Of a stretch of DNA of 64,000 nt, positions 24,839 through 36,100 are shown piece by piece. Source of the stretch: Misgurnus anguillicaudatus (taxonomy: Eukaryota; Chordata; Actinopteri; Cypriniformes; Cobitidae); NCBI RefSeq assembly GCF_027580225.2, contig NC_073340.2:35498001-35562000 (forward strand), given 5' to 3'. The notes under the pieces were generated by a model. It searched no databases. It was not told where the DNA came from and saw only the letters and a program-made list of their open reading frames with translations. Position 1 is the first letter of the stretch. Each line of letters opens with the position of its first letter. Made by a program: the position numbers and the translations under genes.

Positions 24839-25392
24839 CTTGTAAAACTTATTTGATGTGACAGTGGCCTTTAACAGAGTTTTAATGAGAGTTCTGGCCT
24901 TTATAAGAACATCATTGGCACTTTTCCTCTGGTTTGTTGCAGCTCAGCAGTACATCTACCGTTAATGAATTTTTAATATCCTTAATGACAGCAGAAGAAT
25001 GATGTAATTAAGGAGGCCAAGTTTGGAAAAATGCTGACCGACACTCTTTTTCCAGAATATCTTAATAGCACTTCCAATAAATTAACATATTATCTTAATG
25101 AAGCGATTGCCTTCACAGGAAATGAGTTCTTGACCAAGTAAGGATCATAAATTAATTGAGCAGAATGATATATAAATTACATATAGTTTGGCATTAATAT
25201 TAAAAAAGTTTTTTTTCTACAAAAATGTAATTTAGTGACATACTTCTTTTAACCTAAATTTCCATTATCCTTTCAATTGTGCAAACTAAAGTAGTGAATA
25301 AAAAATGCATCCGGTAATATATCGCTAAAAAGTTTTTATGCTCGGATGAGTTGTTTTTTTAGGGAATCTGAATAAGGAATATATCGCAAAAC
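24839..25392. other. Intergenic spacer with possible regulatory block
   Basis: About 24930-25140 is non-repetitive with several TTAAT/TAATTA sites; no exon is recognisable. Confidence 0.4.
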
Positions 25393-25640
25393 CAACATGG
25401 GGGTTGGGGTTAGATTTGGGTTTGGTTAGGGATGTCATTTCATGTAAATCTAACCCTAAACCGAAGAGAAAATGGTAAGAAAATAGGACAAAACAGTTGA
25501 GTAACTAATCCGTGAGAATGCCACGGAAAAAGACCGTCCGTAGCAGGGCCACGGAAAAATGCGGAGATCCGTGAGAATGCCACGGAAAAATGAGCACAAA
25601 ATTCCGTGACTATGCCACGGAAATTCGTGAGATCAGGTTG
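25393..25640 (-). repeat. Half copy of the CCGTGGCA inverted-repeat element
   Basis: Matches the right arm and inner sequence of the 20991-21522 element (ccgtgagaatgccacgg, cgtagcagggccacgg, ending gagatcaggttgc) without a second arm. Confidence 0.75.
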
Positions 25641-25929
25641 CGCAAAACGGCAGTGTTTTTTTCTTTCATTTTGCATTTACAGATCACCTGACGTGCATAA
25701 AACTCATATGACCATTGTTTAAATATGCTGCGGTATGTTTGATTGGAGGACAAGACAGAGGAGGTGTGGTCAACATCATGCTGTGCCACAATAACCGTGT
25801 AACATCAAAATACAGCAAGAGCAAGTTGGGAGTCGACTACTAGTTATACTTTCGAGACGCTCTTGCTGTAATTTGATGTCATACGAATGTCGGTCTACCC
25901 CAATAGTTTTAGGAATTACTTATCGCGAG

Positions 25930-26043
25930 ACATCAACATTATATTTTAGTTGAATAACACCGGTTAATGGAAATGCCGTCATTGATGACATGTAGAAAAT
26001 AACGCTAAAATTTTGCGCAAACCTTTAATGGAAACGCAGCTAC
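25930..26043 (-). repeat. Interspersed repeat, GCTGCGTTTCCATTAAAG family, inverted
   Basis: Ends cctttaatggaaacgcagct and contains taatggaaatgccgtcatt, the reverse complements of blocks at 14200-14330. Confidence 0.6.
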
Positions 26044-26093
26044 AGTTATTTCAAGTTTGAAATGCTGTCAAAGAGTTAGCATCAAAAGGTCCA

Positions 26094-26509
26094 CACTGTA
26101 AAAAATTCCCTAGAAATTGCAGCTGGGTTGCCGGTAACTTTCTGTAGATTAAAATTTATGTTTTTTACTGGCAACATTTTGTTCAAAGTTAAATGAATAT
26201 TAAACATTTACAAGTCTTTGTCTTTACAGAGTAAAACTAAAAAAACAGCATCAAGCAAAACATCCTGGGAAACAAAATCTGAAACAAAAAACAGAAAAAG
26301 GTTGATGATGACTTCTGGTTCCCAGAATGCTTTGCATGAGGCTGTTATTGTATAGTTTTATTCTGTAAAGATAAAGACTTGTTAATATTTAAAATTTATT
26401 TAACTTTGAACAAACTCTTGCCAATAAATAACATAAATTTTAATCTACGGTAAATTACCGGCAACCAGCTGCAATACCATTGTAATTTCTACGGATTTTT
26501 TTTACAGTG
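26094..26509. mobile_element. Palindromic MITE with CACTGTAAAAAA ends
   Basis: The termini cactgtaaaaaattc and ttttttttacagtg are inverted. Arms include gcagctgggttgccggtaa against accggcaaccagctgc, and gattaaaatttatg against cataaattttaatc. Confidence 0.8.
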
Positions 26510-28727
26510 TAAAGACCTCATTATTATCTCAAAAGTACACATTGATACCAATACCTTTTTTTTTTAAACAAAATTGTTTTTTCTGTGGTATTGCTGTGAA
26601 GATCCTTTTGTAGTATCTTTATGTTTAGGCATGCATGCAATTATATGCATTGGATTGGATTAGACAGGGTTGGATACTCATAATCTGTGTGGTATTTCTA
26701 GAGATTTAATACATATTCAGTGTTGGGAAATGTTACTTATAAAGTAATGCATTGCTTGCTTTTGTTATTTAATGGAAGGTTTTTATAGTTATCATTTTAA
26801 AGAGCTTTTTGTTAGACAGAAATGTGGACACGCCATCCTTATGCATTTTTCTATAAATGTATTTTAAAGCAGACTTAAAGCAACAGAAGTCCAGTTTCAT
26901 TGACACGAGCAGGTAAAACTCAGCAGTGATCTGCGTATAGCAGAAGTAGATGTCCTTTAACTGTTTTATCTTACTCTGTGAAGGAGGAGCCTTTGTGTTA
27001 TTGATTCAAAAAGAAGCAAGAAGAATCCCACAGGCACTAAAAGGAACAGGCAATGATTAATGTCCCTCTCGGAAAAAAGAAATTATATGGAATAAATTAA
27101 ACTACTGCAGCAGCAAATTGAAAAATAAGGACGCAAATGAGGTTTGAATACTTAATATCTTATGAAGAGAAATATTCAATGGAGCACAAAAACGATGAGG
27201 GATTGGCAAAGAAATGTGATATAAGCACTAAAGACCCGGCCGAGCTTTGCTGTCCTGTCAGAATTCACCTGACACATCCGAGTGTAACGATGTAACAAAT
27301 AAATAAACATTTAAAATGGAGAAGAATATGTTTTGATTGACATAAAACAATATCAGTCACTACAGTATTAACTAGCAGAAGCACACTGTTCAGAAATGGT
27401 CCCAAGCCATCACTGCATCAGTACCAGTACAGATACAGTATGTATACATTTAATAACAATATGGACTGATATGAACACTTTTATATGTTCAAATGTCTGC
27501 TTTTTAAAGGGTATTGCCCCAGTGACAGATAGAAATAATTTTTTATCATATTTTCTAACAGTGCACACTATAATAATAAAGAAAAATATAACCCATCAAC
27601 GTCTCTGCTTATCTTTTATTTATTGTGAACAGTATTGTAGTTTGAACTTTGCTATTCAAAGTTGTCAGATTTACTTAACATTTCTGAATATTAACAGATG
27701 GATCAATATTCTTCATTAATCTTGAGAACCTTTAAGAGATCCAACGGTCTTCATGCTTGTGTGCTGTTCATAACAAATGATTTTCAATGCAAATGATTTA
27801 TACGAGCCCTTAACAACATTTAACAAATGATTCATATTTTATTGATGGTTATTATTTTTTGCCTTTCCTGAAAAAGGTCAGACTGTTAAAACAGGCCTTC
27901 GATACATCACATGTTGTCATTGTAAAACTTACTTTAACTTTCTCGGCACCATCAGTTAGGGGCTGGTGATGACATATCTATCCCAGCATGCACCTGTGAT
28001 GATGCTGGCCCTAAATTAAGTGTTAAGATGTTAGGAAAGGTGCGTGTTTGCTCGGTGGCTGGTGCATAGCCATAGCCATGTTGTAATGGCTAACAGAGGC
28101 TTTGAACAACACAATCGCTATATGCAAGACAATATATACATCCATCACACCCTTACAGGGTTTGCGTATGATATAAATGTTTATAGGTTACAGCACAAAT
28201 TGCTCGTGTTCTCTAAAATCTTATTAAACACTGTTTATTGCCATAAAAACCTGTGAACCAAAGAGAAAAACAAACATGTAACATTTTATCTCCTATTAAT
28301 GGCTTGTTATGAGGTCATTTTAATGCACAAGAAAGCTTTCAAAATCACCATTAATTTGAAATGTTCAGGTTTAAAACATTTTGATGCTTATTTCATTACC
28401 ATAAACTTCTCAGTACTATGAACTGATGACTTCAAATCAATTACTCACTGTCAGGATTTACTGAGTTACCCAATTTTGATGGAATAGTTTACCAGCAGTT
28501 TTCCTATTGGATTAAGTTTAGTTAATCTTGTGCATTTACATAAGTACTGCCTTTTTTACAAGCCAGTTGATGCTTTTATTAAAATGATAATAAAATATGT
28601 TATTACACTCTTTTATTGCCAAAAGAGACATAGATTCATAACTCATGACGCTGTTATACACAAAAAAATCACTTTTTTGCTCAATGTAAGTGGTTGCATG
28701 CAATTAAATTACCTAAATTTAGATATA
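26510..28727. other. Intergenic spacer with element fragment
   Basis: About 27380-27560 contains the block tttttaaagggtattgcccc, related to the element at 42904-43091. The rest is AT-rich without recognisable exons; 107- and 79-codon frames (27396, 28530) lack supporting features. Confidence 0.45.
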
Positions 28728-28987
28728 CACTTTAAAAAATACTTTGCTCCCTTAAAATGTTTTTGTTGAATCAACTCGGATTTACAAGTCATTTCAACTT
28801 ACTATTATTTATCTTGACTAGAGATGAGTTGTTATAACTACAGGTGAGTTGTTGTAACTTATAAAACTAAGTTGACTTTTCTCAACTATATTTTATAAGT
28901 TGTGGCAAGTCATCTCTGTTGACATGACTTGTAAATCAGAGTTGATTTAACAAAAAAATTTAAGGCAGCAAAGTGTTTTTTACAGTG
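28728..28987. mobile_element. Palindromic MITE with CACTTTAAAAAA ends
   Basis: The left end cactttaaaaaatactttgc and right end gcaaagtgttttttacagtg are inverted. Arms repeat gatttacaagtcat against atgacttgtaaatc. Confidence 0.8.
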
Positions 28988-29225
28988 ATGTATTTAGTTG
29001 ATTTACTTAATTGTTTTTAGTAACCTTAGCACAATTAAATTGAGTTGATCTGAGTAAAAATTGTTAAATTTACCAATGCTACTATTATCTAGTCATGTTA
29101 GTTACTTAAATTTAGAAATATAAAGTTATTATATGACAGCAACAGCATAGATTAGCAATTAGCAATAACTAATAATAAGATTGGCATAAACATTTCCGAT
29201 GTAAATGCTTTCAAATCAAGGCATA

Positions 29226-29434
29226 CTGAAAAAAAATGATTTATTCAATTTACTCAATTTTTTAAGGTATGTGGTTGCAATCAATTTATTTAAGCTAGAT
29301 TTAAACAAAAAAAAATTGTTTTGTTTTGCCTTTCTCTTTTTTTTGTTTGTTTGTTTAAATGTAGCTTAAACAATTTGATTGCAACCACTTACCTTTAAAA
29401 AATTGAGTAAATTGAATGAATAATTTTTTCAGTG
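29226..29434. mobile_element. Palindromic MITE (ACTGAAAAAAA ends)
   Basis: Arms tggttgcaatcaattta/taaattgattgcaacca-type with an inner gcttaaataaa-like palindrome and T-rich ends aattttttcagt. Same family as 42478-42867. Confidence 0.75.
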
Positions 29435-29957
29435 CATTTACATTCGCAGTTTAATGCTTTGATGAAAACAACACTAAAATCTGATAGATGTCAATGAGAC
29501 TGTTCTCATCCTAAACAAATGCTCGACTTGTCTGCACAATGGTACCAATTAAAACCCAACAACAAAACAGAAACTCCTTCAAAGACTAATATAACAACAC
29601 ACTAAACACGGACAAGTCCCCTCTTTTCTTATCTTAATTAAAATGCATAAAATAATGCTTTTTTTAATATTTACTCTCATTATTCAGTCTAATGCAAAGC
29701 ATGCTGGGAACTGGAAATTCCCATCTAGTTTTAGCAATATTGCTTTAATACAACACAAATTATTAATGTAGTCCCAACTAAAATGAGTCAAGTTCACATA
29801 GGTTCATTTGAAACACATGTGATAAGCCTAGAAACCACTTAATCCTTTTCATTAAAACCAAAAATGATTTTGTAATGGAGTGAATGAGATTTTTAATGAT
29901 TAATTAAATTTAATTCAGAAATATTTTTTCAGTGTAGAAAGCTCGGTTTTAATAGTT
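29435..29957. other. AT-rich spacer next to the retroelement
   Basis: Ends in a tttttcagtgtag block that may be the remnant end of another CACTG element. Nothing coding. Confidence 0.4.
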
Positions 29958-29961
29958 ACGG
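29958..29961. other. Target-site duplication, left copy (acgg)
   Basis: acgg immediately precedes the LTR terminus tgtagcgaat and is repeated directly after the other LTR at 40917-40920. Confidence 0.9.
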
Positions 29962-31650
29962 TGTAGCGAATTTGCGGGAGGAGGGAAATAACGTTATTTG
30001 AAACACTATGAACCTCCGACCGAAGCACTACGGGGATTCCCAAGGGAATCTTAGATTTTAGCTCAAAGGGAATATTATGTATAATTAACTGTAATTAATT
30101 ATACAAGTTTATCAGGCTTTACCTGGCGTAGCAGAATTAATAATAACAATTAATTAATATGTTCGTCCACCGAAGACATATATCCATAATCGTATATTAA
30201 CGTCTAAGAAATGTCAATTTCATGGCCTTTAAAATTAACCTTCTCACTGATATACAGTGCTACTCGCAGCGTGTAGCTGGATCAAAAGGCAGAATTAGTG
30301 ACTTTACTTTCATGAGCATTGAACACAGAAACAATTCAATTGTGAAAATGCACACCGGTTTATTAACTATAAAATGAAGTACACATAACGACTAACTAAA
30401 CATACACACATACAATAACATAAAACATAGATGAGAAAGAAAAGATTGAAAAAGCTAGAGAGAGAGAGTAAAAGATTGGCAAAGCACTATTGCTTAACAT
30501 CTGCACAAACCATCGGAAAATCTCTAAGTAGCGCCTTAATTTTATAAGGGGTAAAGCTTAAACATCAGCGAGTAAAACAAGTTTATACTTGCATTTGGCT
30601 CTTTGTGTTTTCGTTGCGAAGTTTCTGCTGCACGCGGTGCGAGCAAGGAGAGAGAGAGAGAGTCCAGATGTGTTCGTAAGATGTAGTCCGTTAAGTTGTT
30701 TCGTAGGGCGGATTGGTCCGCGTGGTTTTCCGAACTCTAGCGCAAAGTGCAAGCCAGGAAGACTGTCCCGAAGAAAGACAGGGCTCAGAGAAAAGATGAT
30801 AAATCCAAGGGACTCTGGTTGAGTCTCAGCGAGTTTCCAAACTGCGCTGACGGGTTACCTGGGTAACCGGGCGACTGGGCGCTCATGAGTGAACTAAGCC
30901 ACTGACTGAGATACTGAGCGAATCGTTCGAATTGAGCTATTGAGCGAACTGAGCAATTGAGCAAAATGAGCTATGATGGCTTGGGCGATAGGCCGTTTTG
31001 ACCTTTCACACGCCCAGCCCATTTTGGGTGTACGGCCAATGTGTGAAGTGTTCGATTGCGCGGGGAAACAAGCCTTTGTTCTTTCAGACAACACATTTGC
31101 GTAATTGCATAATGATACAAGTTTGTTCCCATAACTCTTCGAATCGATATTAAATGACATTGATGCGGCTTATGGTAATATGATACATAGAAATGATTGG
31201 GAAATAAAGAGTAGATTAATTTGATACTAGACAAGACATGGGTTTAAGATCACGTTGAATAATAATTTCATACCTAAGATATGAACCATGCTACAGTGAA
31301 TAAAATCTAACTAAAGTGTTAACACACAGTTACATCACACATACATGATCATGCAGTAAAGGGATATAACATATATATACATTTAAACAGCTCATTGTGA
31401 TCTTTGAATGTGGTTTCATCACAGACGTATAGTCTGTGCCCCCAGCTGTGTCTCTGGCAATGGCAGAATGGTGGAATTCCTTTGAAGACTGCATTTGTTT
31501 TAATTGTCGCCCACTTTACAGCCTTGATAGGTGGTAGATATCTGGGTGATTGTGTTATCAGGACACAGGGTTATCTAAAGTGACAATTTTAGGGCTGTTT
31601 ACGATCCAGACGCCAAATGGCCTCAATCTGACTCCGAGCCATTTGCTACA
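29962..31650 (-). repeat. 3' LTR (element sense)
   Basis: Same length as its partner, with about seven single-base differences noted by eye and no indel. Sites on the minus strand: TATAAAA at 30540-30546 and AATAAA at 30359-30364, suggesting a long U3 (about 1.1 kb) and an R region between roughly 30515 and 30340. Small frames within it recur in the other LTR only because the LTRs are copies. Confidence 0.95.
30359..30364 (-). terminator. LTR polyadenylation signal AATAAA
   Basis: tttatt on the plus strand, about 180 nt downstream of the TATA box in element sense. The matching site in the 5' LTR is 39625-39630. In this copy it would end the genomic transcript. Confidence 0.6.
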
Positions 31651-31662
31651 TATCCCCCCTTC
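31651..31662 (-). promoter_or_regulatory. Polypurine tract
   Basis: On the minus strand GAAGGGGGGATA ends exactly where the 3' LTR starts (TGTAGC). This is the expected plus-strand primer site and it fixes element polarity. Confidence 0.85.
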
Positions 31663-31753
31663 ATGGCCACCAGGGTCTTGAGAGACTTTGGTGGGCGATG
31701 GTTCAATAGGCGATGGTTGGACAGGTCATTTGGGTCTGGATGGCAGGTGTATC

Positions 31754-33184
31754 TTAATTTTCTGCAGTGCTTCGGCGTGCCTGCAGAGGGGTGATTTCGA
31801 TGAGGTTGGGCTCTTGCTTCCCACAGTTCCGCTTGAAGGCTTGAGGGACGGCAGCTGTGCACTTGTTCGCTGTTTCCTGCATCCCGCTGACTCTTCGGTA
31901 CAGGATGAAAGTGAGGCCAAGAGTAAGGGCGTATCCTACTCCTGTGGAGAGGCACAGTACCGTGTCAGTGGCGGTCCAGGCTCGAAAAACAGGGAGGCTG
32001 TGCATAGCTGGCATGCGAGCAAGTGCCTGGAGGGCAGTGTCGATGGGCGTGACATCAATTAGTTTGGTCCCCCCTTCTGCAATCCTCATCTCCAGTTCAG
32101 GGTCTAAAGTGAAGTTGTGGTCCCTGAAGAAAGTTGAAAATTCCAGTTCGGTGTGGTACTCCTCACTGGGAAGGTGATAGAGTGCGAGTTCATCGATGTG
32201 AAGAATCGCACCTTTTGGAACTTGGATCCACATTGTCTGGTTTGGTAGACTGATGCGGGTGGCTGTGTCGTGTTGGTCGTAGGTCAAAGTGGCCGTGCTG
32301 GCTGGGGTGTTGACCAGCCATCGGTCACCTACGATTTCAGCTTGGGTGTTAGTGACCTCGGCTCGTGGTTTAGCTGAGGCCGGACAACGAGAGTCAATCT
32401 TCATGGGCCGCAGCCCAAAGATGCCGTCAGTGTTGTCCCGAAGGAAAGGTTTGCTGGGGCAGAGATAATGAGTGTCTTTAGTGAGGCTGCACATGCGCAG
32501 GTTTGGTGCAAGGTACAGCTGTTCATTGCTGTCATGGTAAGCCACCACAGTGGGGGTGCGTATTCTGATGTGGGTGTTTCCCTGCCAGAAACCAACATTG
32601 ACAATGTCTTTGAGTCTGTAGATGTTGTGTGACTCGATGATTGGCAGGTTTATCAGAAAAGCAAGTTCACCATGTTCAGGGGCTATGCTTAATGGAATTG
32701 CGCTACCTAGGGAGTAGGCCAGATGCGCCTGCAGGGTGTTTGTTGGGCCTGCAGTGGCAGAGGGTAAAATGGTCTGTACCAGGCTTAGGGGTACCAGGCA
32801 GGGTGGAATGGCTGCTGCGGCGGCTCCGAGTAGGGCTCCCAGGAACAGCTTGTGACGCTTGGTTTGTCGGCCAAGACCTGCCTGTGTCTTCTGAAGTTGG
32901 TACAGCATGTGTTTGATGTCAACCTCTGCGTGAATCCTAGCATTCTGCGCCCATCGTTCTCCTGCCCAACTGGTTTCTGGTGCTGATGCTGTGTAGTGTG
33001 CTCTGTAGACATCACGGGGGTTGAGTCGGACATAGACTTTTTGGCTATGTGTTCTGCAGTTCGTGATCAGGAGTCCAGGTTGCTCTTTAAGGACGATGCC
33101 TGAGACGGGACCCGGCGACACGATTTCAGGTTGCGGCCACCCCCCCTGTAGGCTGATGTACAGAACAGTGATCCACAGCAGCAT
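31754..33184 (-). CDS. Envelope-like fusion glycoprotein region
   Basis: From M1245: hydrophobic signal-like start (MLLWITVLYISL), a short N-terminal part of about 110 residues, a basic site ending TKR at 1352-1354, then a hydrophobic Ala/Gly-rich stretch (1357-1369) that looks like a fusion peptide. A long second part carries N-glycosylation sites (NQT near 1559, NFT near 1601), a transmembrane segment at about 1651-1674 and a 46-residue tail. Family known fact: short front subunit plus long fusion subunit resembles F-type/errantivirus envelopes more than gammaretroviral SU/TM. It lies in frame with the upstream regions; a spliced env mRNA is likely but not shown. Confidence 0.75.
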   Translation of the reverse strand: MLLWITVLYISLQGGWPQPEIVSPGPVSGIVLKEQPGLLITNCRTHSQKVYVRLNPRDVYRAHYTASAPETSWAGERWAQNARIHAEVDIKHMLYQLQKTQAGLGRQTKRHKLFLGALLGAAAAAIPPCLVPLSLVQTILPSATAGPTNTLQAHLAYSLGSAIPLSIAPEHGELAFLINLPIIESHNIYRLKDIVNVGFWQGNTHIRIRTPTVVAYHDSNEQLYLAPNLRMCSLTKDTHYLCPSKPFLRDNTDGIFGLRPMKIDSRCPASAKPRAEVTNTQAEIVGDRWLVNTPASTATLTYDQHDTATRISLPNQTMWIQVPKGAILHIDELALYHLPSEEYHTELEFSTFFRDHNFTLDPELEMRIAEGGTKLIDVTPIDTALQALARMPAMHSLPVFRAWTATDTVLCLSTGVGYALTLGLTFILYRRVSGMQETANKCTAAVPQAFKRNCGKQEPNLIEITPLQARRSTAEN

Positions 33185-36100
33185 CCTGGTGACAGAGAGG
33201 GAGAGAGAGAAAGAACAATAGGCGAGCACTACAGGTCCTTGTTTGGTCAGGACAGTTCTCTTTCTTTTCATTGGCGGCTGTTCCCTAGGTGGCAGAGTTC
33301 TATTGATGAGGCAGTGTGGAGAAGTTTGGTTCGTCCCCCCTTTACTATCATGCCATAATGTTGAGTGTCTCTTGACTTGGTTCTGGTGGACCCATCTGGA
33401 AATTGGTTCCTTCTGACTCCTGCCCATCCTGATCTGGTATGCAATGGGGGAGAGTTTGTCCACAATCTCATGAGGTCCTGTCCAGTGTGGCAGAAATTTC
33501 TTTGACAGCTGACGGTGAGCTGTCTGAATTGGCGGGGCGAAACTATAGTACCAGATCTTGGTCGTTCGAAAAGCGAAGGTTGTTCCCGGATGAAGTTCAT
33601 CCAGATACTGGTGAGTGGTGTCATTGGGTGCTGGAAAGCATTCTGCCAACTTTGTGAATTGGCAGATGACCGTTAGAAAGTGTTTGTTGCCCTTCGTTGG
33701 CCTGGGTAATGGTCCAACCCAGTCTATCTGGAGGTCTGACACTGCAAAGTTGACACCTCTTTTTTGAAGTGGTGCTCCATGGTTTGGCTTAGCCGGTTGG
33801 AACTGGCAGCAAACCAGACATTTCTTGATGTGTTCTGCTACATCATGCTGCATTCCAGGCCAGTATGCCACCTGTTTCGGTGTTTCATACGTGGCTTTTG
33901 TGCGGTGGTGTGCGGCACATGCTGTGTCATGCGCATACATTAGTATGACCCCCCTATGGGCCTGAGGAACCACAAGCGCAGGTGTGGTGCGGTCATCAGG
34001 GACATACCAGAGGATGTTGTGTTGTATGCGCAGCAGGTGCCTGATATCGGTGAGGCGTTTGAGGGTTGGAGCAGCAGACAGGTCAGAGTTTGTGATAGGG
34101 TAGGTGGAGGGGTCTAAGAGGTGGTTGAACATAGCTTGGATAGCGATGTTAGAGGCTTGTAATTTCTGATGATCTGCATTATCCTGCATGGCATCTGCAT
34201 CTTTTAAATTTTGTTGAACTTGTGTGTCAAGTCCTGGGTATGGCTCTGAGTCTTTGGCTGGATGCAGAGTGCAGAGCAGTGAACTTTTGAAGTTTAGGTC
34301 TGAGACGAAGTTCCCGCGGCTGGCTGGGGGGTCGTCCATGACCTGTGTGACCTGGCAGTTTACCTCAGATGATCTGGCTGATTGAAAGGGTAAAGGTTCT
34401 CGCACTTGAGCCCAAATTTTTAACTGTTTAAAGTCCATTAAGGGTTCAAAGCGGTCTAGCAGGTCTTTGCCAATGAGGAGAGGGCATGAGTCCATTGGTG
34501 AGATGTACACAGGGTGTATGATGCTCATATGACCGACTGTCAGGTGGATGGGAATCACCTGTTGCAGTTGAACTTCAGTCTGGCTGTAAGACTGCACATT
34601 CAGCATACACCTTTGGGGTTTAAGGGTCAAATTTTGGGCCTTAGCTCTGTTCTGGAGTCTGGTGAAAAGCTGAGATGACATCAGCGTTAGATCAGCTCCG
34701 GTGTCGACGAGGGCTTCTAGTTCAACCTCATTTTCCAAGGTGATGGATAGATATAGCCTTTTAGCTTCTCCTCTTTCGATCAGGTTTCCCAGGAGGCTTG
34801 GTACTGGGGCTGTTGTATTAATGGGAAGGCAGTCAAGGCTGGTTTCCTGTGACTCTGTAGGGAAAGAGACACTTAACACAGCACTCTCTGGTACTTGCAG
34901 GCTTTGATTGGTTGGTGTTTGCGATATTGTTTGTATGCCAAAGTCTTTGAATAAGGAGTCGGGTTTGTCTTCATGGTCCTCCTTGTGGGGCCTCTTTTGG
35001 ATTAACTCCTTCAATATTCTCAGAATCTCTGCTGTCTCAGACGTGTCTGTGCCACACTGTTTCGGGGGTAGCTCAGACTTAGATTTGCTCTGTGTGTATT
35101 GAGACTGATTTCTCTGTTGACTGTTACCAGTATTTGATCTGCCAGGTGCAGGACGGTTACCTCTAGGTCGTCGGCCAGGTTCCCACGAGCCGCCACCCTT
35201 CTGGTTGTCTGATGAGTTTGGCCGGCTCCATGACCTCTCGGCGCGTCCCATTTGGTGCTTGGGACGAGCCCCTTCATGGCCGTACCATTCCTGGCTGGCT
35301 GTAAAGTCTCTTGACCCTCTTGGCCCTCTGTTGAAAGGTCTTTCACTGTGGCGTTGTCGTGCGCCCTCCAGTGGTAGTTCAGGGTACAGTTCAGAGACAG
35401 GGAGAATGACAGGGTTTTTAACAGTCTTTTCAGAGGCCGCTCTTTGTTTACCATAAGCTTTCTGGGCCAAGTCCCGCAGCTGCCTGGTTGTCATCGTGCG
35501 AGGGCAGGCCATAACCCCTAAGTGTTGGCTTACTGTGAAATGAAGATTTCGCAGGAAAAGGGTCCTGAAGTTGAAGTCCTCCTCCATTCCTGGCTCATTC
35601 CGTGAGCCAAAGTAAGCTCGCCTGAGTCTGTTGTAATAGGCCTGTGGAGTTTCGTTTCGGCTCTGTTTGAGGTCCATTGCCGTAACAAGTCCTTGTTCTG
35701 ACTCTGGATCCGAAAACTCTTCTATTAAGGCCTTTTGCAGCTGCTCGTAATCCATCTTGACGTTTTCTGGCTGCCGGTCAAGGAAACTCCTCACCTCACG
35801 ACTGGAAGTAACCCGTAGCAGATACAGTTTGTCTCTTGTGGTTACATTTGGCAGTGTTTGCAAATAAAAGTCAATGTCCTGCAGGTAAGAGTGGATATCA
35901 TGGCCACCTGCAGGCTCTGGGGTAAATGTTGGGATATTTCTAGCCAGCTTGTCGAGGTCTTTGGGTGCCACGCCGGGCATGTCTGCAGGTGACCTCGGGA
36001 AATTTGTCTGTCTCCACCCCCCTGTGGTAGTGAGAGGTTCTGGGATGCTGGCTGGTGTCTTTAACAGTGGGCTCCCGCCCCCCTTTTCAACAGAAAAGCT

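Noticed and set aside
30558..31234. Small frames inside the LTR that recur at 39824-40426
   Set aside because: They recur only because the two LTRs are copies of each other; no accessory-gene features.
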